From an uncultured Collinsella sp. (GTDB lineage Bacteria; Actinomycetota; Coriobacteriia; Coriobacteriales; Coriobacteriaceae): a DNA stretch of 7,597 bases. The stretch covers positions 1 through 7,597 of the forward strand of contig CABUTP010000066.1 of assembly GCA_902494545.1 (NCBI GenBank), in the 5' to 3' direction. Position 1 is the stretch's first letter, and each line of letters starts with the position of its first letter. A program made the position numbers and the translations under genes. Shown in pieces: positions 1-5,430 of the stretch. The notes under the pieces were generated by a model. It did not search any database. It was not told the DNA's origin and saw only the letters and a program-made list of their open reading frames with translations.

Positions 1-49
1 CCACGCGCGCACGGTCGCCCTGCGCACGACGAACAATCCACTCGACCAT
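1..49 (-). CDS. N-terminus of an unidentified protein (partial)
   Basis: An ATG at 49 opens a frame of 16 codons to the window edge, reading MVEWIVRRAQGDRARV. A G-rich stretch (GGGGGCGG) lies roughly 9 nt upstream and could serve as a weak Shine-Dalgarno. An in-frame TAG immediately before the ATG rules out a longer N-terminus. The placement after a terminator and an AT-rich spacer suits a gene start. The amphipathic, Arg-rich opening faintly recalls the cytosolic N-termini of cation diffusion facilitators, but 16 residues cannot support a family call. Confidence 0.42.
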   Translation of the reverse strand, partial: MVEWIVRRAQGDRARV

Positions 50-122
50 CTACATCCGCCCCCACGGTACTACCTATATATCTATTGCTCAAACGGATTG
101 TAGTGTAGCCACTTTGTCCTCC
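50..122 (-). other. Short intergenic spacer, possible promoter region of the next gene
   Basis: This spacer between the terminator and the start at 49 is more AT-rich than its surroundings. A TATATA at about 80-75 on the minus strand could be a -10 box, but no convincing -35 hexamer sits at the right distance, so no promoter is claimed. The transcript ended by the terminator makes a separate promoter here likely. Confidence 0.3.
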
Positions 123-162
123 AGATACAAAAAGGCCGCAACCCACACGGGCCACGGCCTTG
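123..162 (-). terminator. Rho-independent terminator of the fab-acc-EIIC unit
   Basis: On the minus strand AAGGCCG (161-155) pairs with CGGCCTT (138-132). Inside, a 3x3 internal loop leads to a CCC-GTGT-GGG mini-hairpin (151-142). The stem runs straight into TTTTT (133-129), the expected U-tract. It lies about 40 nt beyond the EIIC stop and before the next minus-strand start at 49, so it most likely ends the whole transcript. Confidence 0.8.
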
Positions 163-195
163 GAATATGACAAAGAAATCGTCCTTTGTCGCACA
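163..195. repeat. Degenerate palindrome just downstream of the EIIC gene
   Basis: GACAAAG (169-175) and CTTTGTC (184-190) form a 7-bp inverted repeat around an 8-nt loop, 8 nt past the EIIC stop codon. Read on the minus strand, the outer parts TGTG-cg-ACAAAGG and TGTCATATT resemble the element at 1429-1459, TGTG-ACAAAGG and TGTCACATT. The centres differ. No T-run follows the stem, so it is not the terminator itself. Confidence 0.45.
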
Positions 196-198
196 GGC

Positions 199-1437
199 TT
201 ATGCGCCTGCCTCGACAACGCTCGCCATCGTTTCGGGCGAATCGGCTTCGTCTTCTGCCGCCTGCACCTTCGTCGACACCACGCCAAAGCAGTAGCTCAG
301 CGCCGCAGACACCGCAAATGCCACACCGCCGGCAGCACAGCACCAGAGCAGGTTCGAAATACCGCCCGTGGCAAAGCCAATGACCATGAGGACATTCGTC
401 ATGCCGATGGTATAGGCCGTAACGTGGCCCACGGCAGCAACAAGTCCTCCGACGGCGCCGCCAATGGCCATGCACGTCAAGCACCTGCCATATTTAAAGC
501 CGCAACCGTACAGCGCCGGCTCGCTTACGCCGCCAAGCACGCCCGAGATCGAATAGCCCAGCATGAGCGCCTTCTCGTCCTTATCCGCAACGCGAAGCGA
601 CGCGCCAAAGGGCATGCCCCAAACGGCGAACGTTGCCATCGTCGCGGCGATCAGGATGCACGAATCCGTTCCCACACTCATAAACTGCGCGTAGGCGAGC
701 GATAGGACGACGTTGCTGACGCCCGCGATCTTAAGGAACTCCCAGCCCGCAGCAAGCCCCATGAGTGTGAGCAACGATACGATGCCACCGGAATTGCCAA
801 GCATAAACATAAGATGGCCCAACAACATGCCCAAATAGCTGCCCGCCGGCGCCGTAATACACAGCGAAACCGGAACCATGACAAGCATGGTCGCAAACGG
901 AACGAACGAAAACGCCACGGCCTTAGGGATAACGCGCCGAAAGAAACACTCCACTCGCCAAAGCACGGGCACCGAGATGAGAACCGGAATAACAGTCGTC
1001 GTGTAATCGTTGACCGGCGCGGGAAGCAGGCCATACACGGAAGTCATCGATGCCCCCGTCGTCGATGCGGCATCGACGAGCTTAAGCAGATCGGGCGCAA
1101 TCAATACGCCGCCCAGCATCATACCCAGCTGCTCCGAGCAACCGAGCTGGCGGGCGGCCGCCCAACCAAGATAAATGGGCAAAAAGTAGTAGCCGGCGTT
1201 ATAGAGCCAACTGTAGAACAGGCGATAGATTTCGGAATCGGCAGACCACAGGCCCAGCATGCCTTCGCCCATAATGACGGCGACGGTGCGGAACAAAGCC
1301 GCGCAGACAATAAACGGCAGCGCCGACATCATGCTTTTGGACAGATAGTCCACTACGGCCATGGCGTTTGATGAGACCGTCGTTGTAAACGAGGTGTTAG
1401 AAACTTGTGACACAGGAACCCTTTCCCAATGTGACAT
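199..1437 (-). CDS. Stand-alone PTS EIIC-like sugar permease (glucose/beta-glucoside/sucrose superfamily)
   Basis: This 412-residue integral membrane protein has about ten hydrophobic segments, for example near 38-57, 80-95, 146-160, 172-195, 258-275, 323-340 and 345-385. The best family mark is GVSEPALYGCGFK (303-315), the EIIC signature usually written G-I-T/S-E-P-A-L/I-Y-G. YTTTVIPVLI (145-154) corresponds to the family's Y-s-s-s-V-i-P-i-i block. In the PTS, EIIC forms the sugar channel, but the phosphate-donating EIIB and EIIA domains normally fused to it are absent. The C-terminal tail (about 388-412) is acidic. Sugar and activity are unknown. The ATG at 1437 lies 16 nt after the accDA stop, with AAGGGA 8 nt upstream. 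A GTG at 1413 with GAAAGG upstream would remove eight repeat-encoded residues, and ATG 1362 would start just before the first membrane segment. The frame extends to 1611 over accDA without family similarity. It may be co-transcribed with the acc genes. Confidence 0.8.
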   Translation of the reverse strand: MSHWERVPVSQVSNTSFTTTVSSNAMAVVDYLSKSMMSALPFIVCAALFRTVAVIMGEGMLGLWSADSEIYRLFYSWLYNAGYYFLPIYLGWAAARQLGCSEQLGMMLGGVLIAPDLLKLVDAASTTGASMTSVYGLLPAPVNDYTTTVIPVLISVPVLWRVECFFRRVIPKAVAFSFVPFATMLVMVPVSLCITAPAGSYLGMLLGHLMFMLGNSGGIVSLLTLMGLAAGWEFLKIAGVSNVVLSLAYAQFMSVGTDSCILIAATMATFAVWGMPFGASLRVADKDEKALMLGYSISGVLGGVSEPALYGCGFKYGRCLTCMAIGGAVGGLVAAVGHVTAYTIGMTNVLMVIGFATGGISNLLWCCAAGGVAFAVSAALSYCFGVVSTKVQAAEDEADSPETMASVVEAGA

Positions 1438-1459
1438 GCGGACTGTCCCTTTGTCACAT
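1429..1459. repeat. Imperfect palindrome at the accDA/EIIC junction
   Basis: ATGTGACA (1429-1436) and TGTCACAT (1452-1459) are perfect 8-bp inverted arms. Between them GGAC-T-GTCC (1440-1448) continues the dyad around a single centre at 1444. Only three internal position pairs fail to pair cleanly. The element contains the accDA TGA stop (1456-1454) and the apparent EIIC start ATG (1437-1435). A further TGTGACA lies at 1406-1412. A related but degenerate element lies just past the EIIC stop. It may be a dispersed REP-like element, the footprint of a mobile element, or an operator. Confidence 0.6.
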
Positions 1460-3178
1460 CGTGCGGTACCGACCGATTGCGCGGTACTTTTGGTAGCGGA
1501 GGTTTGTGAGGGTCGCGTCGTCGAGCCGCCCAAGCGTATCGAAGGCATCAAATGCCGAGGACATGACGGCGCCGGCGATCTCCTCATGCGACAGGCCCCT
1601 ATCGTCGACAATGCCGTCGATGATGCCGAGCGCCAACAAATCGGGGGCCGTGAGCTTCAGCGCCTCGGCGGCCTCATTCGCGCGCTCGGTATCCTTCCAC
1701 AGGATCGACGCACAGGCCTCGGGGCTCACGACCGAATAGGCCGAGCTCGAGAGCATCAGGATGCGGTCGGCCACGGACAGTGCCAGCGCGCCACCAGAGC
1801 CGCCCTCGCCTGTCACCACCGAGACAATCGGCGTCTTAAGGCCGCTCATCTCCATGAGATTTTGGGCAATCGCCTCGCCCTGACCGCGCTCCTCGGCACC
1901 GATGCCGCAAAACGCGCCCGAAGTATCGACCAGGCACAGAACCGGTCGACCAAACTTTTCGGCTTGGCGCATAAGGCGACGCGCTTTGCGGTAGCCCTCG
2001 GGATGCGCCATGCCAAAGTTGCGGCGCATACGCTCTTTGGTCGTGGAGCCGCGCTCGACGGCGATGACCGTTACGGGGCGTCCGTCTTTCCAGCCAATGC
2101 CAGCCACCACAGCGGCGTCGTCGCCAAAGTAACGGTCGCCATGCAGCTCCACAAATCCATCCAGGCCCAGCGAGATCATCTCACCCGCCGTGGCACGATC
2201 TGCCGAGCGGGTCTGCTTGACAATCTCGAGCGCGGTTTTTGGTGCCGGCGAGCGCTTAAACAAGTGTCCCAGCTTTTTGCCGCGGCGACCCGCATGCACG
2301 ATCTCATGCGGTGCCCCCAGGCTGGGCGCATGCCCTTCGTGCAGCGCCAACAGCTCGCCTACCGTGAGCGCAATCTCGCCACGCGGAACAACGGCATCGC
2401 AAAAGCCGTGCTCCAGCAAAAACTCGGAGCGCTGAAATCCCTTGGGCAGGCGCTTGTGCATGTTCTGCTCGATCACGCGCGGGCCGGCAAATGCCGTCAG
2501 GGCATCGGGCTCGGCCAGGATAATGTCGCCTTCCATGGCAAAGCTCGCGGTTACGCCTCCGGTCGTGGGGTCGGTGAGCACCGTAATATACAGGCCGCCC
2601 GCCTCGCTGTGGCGCCTAACCGCCGCAGAAATCTTGGCCATCTGCATAAGCGAGGTCACGCCCTCCTGCATGCGCGCACCGCCCGAAACGGTAAAGCCGA
2701 CAACTGGCAATCCCAGCTCGGTCGCACGCTCAAATGTGCGACAGATCTTCTCGCCCACCACGGAGCCCATCGAGCCCATCATAAAGTTGGCGTCCATAAA
2801 GAAGAGCGCGGTATCGCAACCGCAGATTTTGCCCCTGCCGCACACAACGGCATCGCGCTCGCCCGAACGCTCGCTCACGCTCTTGAGCTTGTCGGCATAG
2901 CCGGGAAACGAGAGGAAGTCCTCCGACGCCAGATTGGCATCCCATTCCTCAAACGTGCCCTCGTCGACCGTCATGCGCATGCGCGCGCGACCGCTCACGC
3001 GAAAGTGTTTGCCACAACGAGGGCAGACCTCGAGGTTGTCGTGTAGGCGTGCCTCATCGATCACACGGCGGCACTCCGGGCACTTGATAAACACGTGGCG
3101 CGCGGGAAACTCGGCGCACGACTCGGTTATCGGCCCCTCTAGGACATTGACCGTCTTCGCTTTTCTATTCATCAGCAT
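1454..3178 (-). CDS. accDA: Fused acetyl-CoA carboxylase carboxyltransferase, beta (AccD) plus alpha (AccA)
   Basis: One 574-codon frame holds both carboxyltransferase subunits, which move the carboxyl group from biotin-AccB to acetyl-CoA to make malonyl-CoA. The AccD part (about 1-285) has a four-cysteine zinc finger (Cys33, Cys36, Cys52, Cys55), VSGGARMQEGVTSLMQMAK (164-182) and DPTTGGVTASFA (203-214). A polar linker of about 290-312 leads into the AccA part (about 315-574), with LDGFVELHGDRYFGDD (339-354), GIGAEERGQGEAIA (425-438), GEGGSGGALAL (457-467) and SPEACASILWKD (485-496). The AccA half lacks the roughly 50-residue N-terminal helical region of E. coli AccA. The ATG at 3178 overlaps the accC end by 14 nt; an ATG at 3172 is also possible. 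Propionyl-CoA carboxylase-type beta chains resemble AccD but lack this zinc finger and separate AccA half. The stop lies inside a palindromic repeat. Confidence 0.94.
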   Translation of the reverse strand: MLMNRKAKTVNVLEGPITESCAEFPARHVFIKCPECRRVIDEARLHDNLEVCPRCGKHFRVSGRARMRMTVDEGTFEEWDANLASEDFLSFPGYADKLKSVSERSGERDAVVCGRGKICGCDTALFFMDANFMMGSMGSVVGEKICRTFERATELGLPVVGFTVSGGARMQEGVTSLMQMAKISAAVRRHSEAGGLYITVLTDPTTGGVTASFAMEGDIILAEPDALTAFAGPRVIEQNMHKRLPKGFQRSEFLLEHGFCDAVVPRGEIALTVGELLALHEGHAPSLGAPHEIVHAGRRGKKLGHLFKRSPAPKTALEIVKQTRSADRATAGEMISLGLDGFVELHGDRYFGDDAAVVAGIGWKDGRPVTVIAVERGSTTKERMRRNFGMAHPEGYRKARRLMRQAEKFGRPVLCLVDTSGAFCGIGAEERGQGEAIAQNLMEMSGLKTPIVSVVTGEGGSGGALALSVADRILMLSSSAYSVVSPEACASILWKDTERANEAAEALKLTAPDLLALGIIDGIVDDRGLSHEEIAGAVMSSAFDAFDTLGRLDDATLTNLRYQKYRAIGRYRTM

Positions 3179-4508
3179 AGAGATGCCCCATCAGATCGGT
3201 GTGATACATGCCCGACAAGAACTCGTCGTTTGCCAGCACGTCGAGCTGAAGCTCGCTGTTTTCGCTCACGCCCTCAATCACGAGCTCGCCCAGGGCCGAG
3301 CGCATCTTGCGAATGGCGCCGTCACGCGTGGGCGCACACACGATGAGCTTGCCGAGCATGGAGTCGTAGTACGGCGGAACTGTCGCACCGGTGAACATGG
3401 CCGAATCCCAGCGCACGCGCGGACCACCCGGTACACGCAACGCGGTGACCGTTCCGCATGACGGCAGAAAGTCCGGCGTCTCGGCATTGATGCGGCACTC
3501 CATGGCGTGGTTGCGGACCGGCATGTCCTCCTGCTCAAAGGGCAGAGGCTGGCCGGCCGCCACGCGCAGCTGCCACTTGACCAAGTCGGTATCGGTCACA
3601 AACTCCGTAACCGGATGCTCCACCTGCAAGCGCGTGTTCATTTCCATAAAGTAGAAATTGCCGTCGTCCGAATACAGGAACTCGATGGTACCGGCCCCTT
3701 CGTAGCCGACGGCACGAGCCAGGTCACGCGCCGCCTTGTGCATACGGGCACGAATGTCGTCGTGTCCGTCAAGGCACGGTGCGGGGCTCTCCTCGATCAG
3801 CTTTTGGTTGCGGCGCTGCACCGAGCACTCGCGCTCGCCGAGCGAAAACACATGGCCCTGCTTATCGGCCATAATCTGCACTTCGACGTGGTGCGCCGGC
3901 GCGACGAACTTCTCCATGTAGCACTCGCCGTCGCCAAAAACGGCCTCGCCCTCGGCACGCGCTTCAATAAAGGCCTTTGCCGCGTCTTCCACGCGCTCGA
4001 CCTTGCGAATACCGCGACCGCCGCCGCCCGCGCGCGCCTTGATGAGCACGGGACAGCCGATGCGCTCGGCCTCGGCTGTCGCCTCCTCGGGGCTTTTGAG
4101 CAAATCGCAGCCCGGCACGATGGGCACGCCCGCCGCGGCAGCCGTTCGACGTGCGGCATCCTTGTCGCCCATGCTGTCGATCACCTCGGCCGAAGGACCA
4201 ACAAACGCCAGGCCATACTTGTCGCAGTCGCGCACGAAGCTCGCCTTCTCGGAGAAAAAGCCATAGCCGGGATGAATTGCCTTAGCTCCCGACTTTACGG
4301 CACAGGTGAGCACGGCATCGTCGTTGAGGTAGCTCTCGGCAAGACGCGGGCCGCCGATGCAATACGCCTCGTCGGCAAGCTGCACGTGCAGCGCGTCCGC
4401 ATCGGCCGTGGAGTAGACGGCGACGGTCTTGATGCCCATATCGCGGCACGCGCGGATAACACGGACCGCGACTTCGCCGCGGTTGGCGATGAGCACTTTG
4501 TCGAACAT
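3165..4508 (-). CDS. accC: Biotin carboxylase subunit of acetyl-CoA carboxylase, AccC
   Basis: This 447-residue ATP-grasp enzyme carboxylates the biotin of AccB using bicarbonate and ATP. The N-terminal domain begins MFDKVLIANRGEVAVRVIRA, followed by HPGYGFFSE (79-87). The ATP-grasp domain has Lys116 (MGDKDAAR), Lys158 with the glycine loop KARAGGGGRG, the HHVEVQ segment (206-211), the RECSVQRRNQK block (226-236) and the catalytic EMNTRLQVEHP (289-299). The C-terminal domain has ECRINAE (337-343, with Arg339 equivalent to E. coli Arg338) and PPYYDSMLGKLIV (378-390). Length and residue numbering agree with E. coli AccC (449). The frame is open upstream to 4727, but the added residues are Arg-rich and lie over fabZ. 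The ATG at 4508 has AAGGA 7 nt upstream and starts the conserved domain exactly. The end overlaps accDA by 14 nt. Pyruvate carboxylase is excluded because the protein ends after the biotin carboxylase domain. Confidence 0.96.
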   Translation of the reverse strand: MFDKVLIANRGEVAVRVIRACRDMGIKTVAVYSTADADALHVQLADEAYCIGGPRLAESYLNDDAVLTCAVKSGAKAIHPGYGFFSEKASFVRDCDKYGLAFVGPSAEVIDSMGDKDAARRTAAAAGVPIVPGCDLLKSPEEATAEAERIGCPVLIKARAGGGGRGIRKVERVEDAAKAFIEARAEGEAVFGDGECYMEKFVAPAHHVEVQIMADKQGHVFSLGERECSVQRRNQKLIEESPAPCLDGHDDIRARMHKAARDLARAVGYEGAGTIEFLYSDDGNFYFMEMNTRLQVEHPVTEFVTDTDLVKWQLRVAAGQPLPFEQEDMPVRNHAMECRINAETPDFLPSCGTVTALRVPGGPRVRWDSAMFTGATVPPYYDSMLGKLIVCAPTRDGAIRKMRSALGELVIEGVSENSELQLDVLANDEFLSGMYHTDLMGHLYADE

Positions 4509-4518
4509 GAAGCCTTCC

Positions 4519-4941
4519 TTAACTTTCGTGCATGAGTGCAAAAGACATATCGGCGCGGCAGCAAACCTCACCGTTGACGCTCGCAGTACCCGTCGCAAAG
4601 CGGAACGGCCCGCGCGCACGCGTGATGGAGCACACCAGATCCACCGTGTCGCCCGGGCGCACCGGACGCTTAAAGCGCACCTTGTCCAGACTCGTGTAGA
4701 ACGGCGTCGCGCCGCGCGCCTCCTCATCGCCCATCAGCAGCACGCAGCAGTTCTGGGCGAGCAACTCGCACTGGATCACGCCGGGGACGACCGGGTTTCC
4801 CGGAAAATGCCCCTGCAAAAAGTACTCGTCGCCCGTAATCGTGATCTTGCCGTGGGCCTCGTCGCCCACTAGCTCGGCTTCGTCGAGCAAAAGCATCGGC
4901 TCACGATGCGGCAACAGCTTCTTGAGCTCTTCTTTGTTCAT
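4519..4941 (-). CDS. fabZ: 3-hydroxyacyl-[ACP] dehydratase FabZ
   Basis: This 140-residue hot-dog-fold enzyme removes water from 3-hydroxyacyl-ACP to give trans-2-enoyl-ACP. The N-terminal LPHREPMLLLDEA matches the FabZ LPHRyPfLLvDrv block. The active-site stretch GHFPGNPVVPGVIQCE contains His45 and Glu59, with the same 14-residue spacing as E. coli FabZ His54 and Glu68. The Glu indicates FabZ; FabA has Asp there. Some Firmicute FabZ paralogues (FabN) also isomerise the double bond, and sequence alone cannot exclude that here. ATG 4941 is chosen from its Shine-Dalgarno; GTG 4950 would add three residues. The gene lies between accB (9 nt gap) and accC (10 nt gap), and its TAA stop overlaps the accC ribosome site. 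Confidence 0.94.
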   Translation of the reverse strand: MNKEELKKLLPHREPMLLLDEAELVGDEAHGKITITGDEYFLQGHFPGNPVVPGVIQCELLAQNCCVLLMGDEEARGATPFYTSLDKVRFKRPVRPGDTVDLVCSITRARGPFRFATGTASVNGEVCCRADMSFALMHES

Positions 4942-4945
4942 GGAT

Positions 4946-4952
4946 ATCACCT
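4946..4952 (-). promoter_or_regulatory. Ribosome binding site of fabZ, overlapping the accB stop
   Basis: The minus-strand AGGTGAT (4952-4946) shares its first two bases with the accB TAG stop (4953-4951). Its AGGTG core sits 6 nt before the ATG at 4941. It favours that ATG over the in-frame GTG at 4950, which would lie within the site itself. The overlap suggests that ribosomes finishing accB initiate fabZ. Confidence 0.55.
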
Positions 4953-5427
4953 ATCCGATCCTCATGAGGCAGCTACCAAACTCCACGAGGTCGCCGTCGG
5001 CCACGCAAATCTCGAGCACCTCACCATCCGCCTCTGCCGTCACCTCGTTGAGAACCTTCATGGCCTCGATGATGCAGAGGGTCTCGCCGGCCTTGACCTT
5101 AGAGCCCACGTGCACAAACGGCTCGTCGCCCGGCGCCGGGGCAGCATAGAAAACGCCGACCATGGGAGCGGTCACCTCGGTGCCCTTAGGCTCCGGTGCG
5201 GCGGCAGGTGTCTGCGCGGCGGGTTCCGGTGCGGCGGCAGACATGGCGACAGGAGCCACCGCCGGAGCAGTTACGGCACCCGGCATAGGCATGGGCACGG
5301 CAACCGGCTGCGCTGCACTCGCGCGCTCGAGCTCGACCGCGGTGCCATCGGGCTCCTCAACACGCACGCGTGTGAGGCCGCGGTCTTCCATAACATCGGC
5401 TATCTCGGCAAGTCTTTTGGAATCCAT
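4951..5427 (-). CDS. accB: Biotin carboxyl carrier protein of acetyl-CoA carboxylase, AccB
   Basis: This 158-residue carrier holds the biotin that AccC carboxylates and that the AccDA carboxyltransferase then discharges onto acetyl-CoA. The C-terminal biotinyl domain (about 84-158) contains the attachment motif EAMKVLNE with biotinylated Lys124, and the preceding APMVGVFYAAPAPG corresponds to the SPMVGTFYRSPSPG segment usual in AccB. Residues 1-35 form a small N-terminal domain (MDSKRLAEIADVMEDRGLTR) typical of AccB. About 37-80 is an Ala/Pro-rich flexible linker. The length is normal for the family. The ATG at 5427 is preceded by GAGGAG at 7 nt spacing inside the fabF end. It is the first acc gene in the cluster and is separated from accC by fabZ, as in Streptococcus. 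Biotinylation needs a BirA ligase encoded elsewhere. Confidence 0.95.
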   Translation of the reverse strand: MDSKRLAEIADVMEDRGLTRVRVEEPDGTAVELERASAAQPVAVPMPMPGAVTAPAVAPVAMSAAAPEPAAQTPAAAPEPKGTEVTAPMVGVFYAAPAPGDEPFVHVGSKVKAGETLCIIEAMKVLNEVTAEADGEVLEICVADGDLVEFGSCLMRIG

Positions 5428-5430
5428 GCT

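Noticed and set aside
1430..1458. Standard CRP/FNR binding site
   Set aside because: The TGTGA and TCACA cores are separated by far more than the 6 nt of a CRP site, and no promoter elements were seen nearby.
1429..1459. Intrinsic terminator directly after accDA
   Set aside because: The palindrome is not followed by a T-run on the minus strand, its central loop is a single base, and the EIIC coding region starts within it.
1438..1611. 58-codon N-terminal extension of the EIIC that might have held an EIIB domain
   Set aside because: It lies over the accDA end in another frame, is too short for EIIB, and lacks the EIIB phosphorylated-cysteine motif.
1361..3046. Plus-strand open frame of 561 codons opposite accDA and the EIIC start
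   Set aside because: It lies opposite well-conserved genes, reads as an Arg/His/Ala-rich protein with no domain pattern, and is the expected shadow of strong codon bias in a high-GC gene.
4509..4727. 73-codon N-terminal extension of accC
   Set aside because: The added residues are Arg-rich, overlap fabZ in another frame, and the ATG at 4508 has a good ribosome site exactly where the biotin carboxylase domain begins.
4942..4950. GTG start at 4950 for fabZ
   Set aside because: It overlaps the AGGTGAT ribosome site; the ATG at 4941 is correctly spaced and gives a normal-length FabZ.
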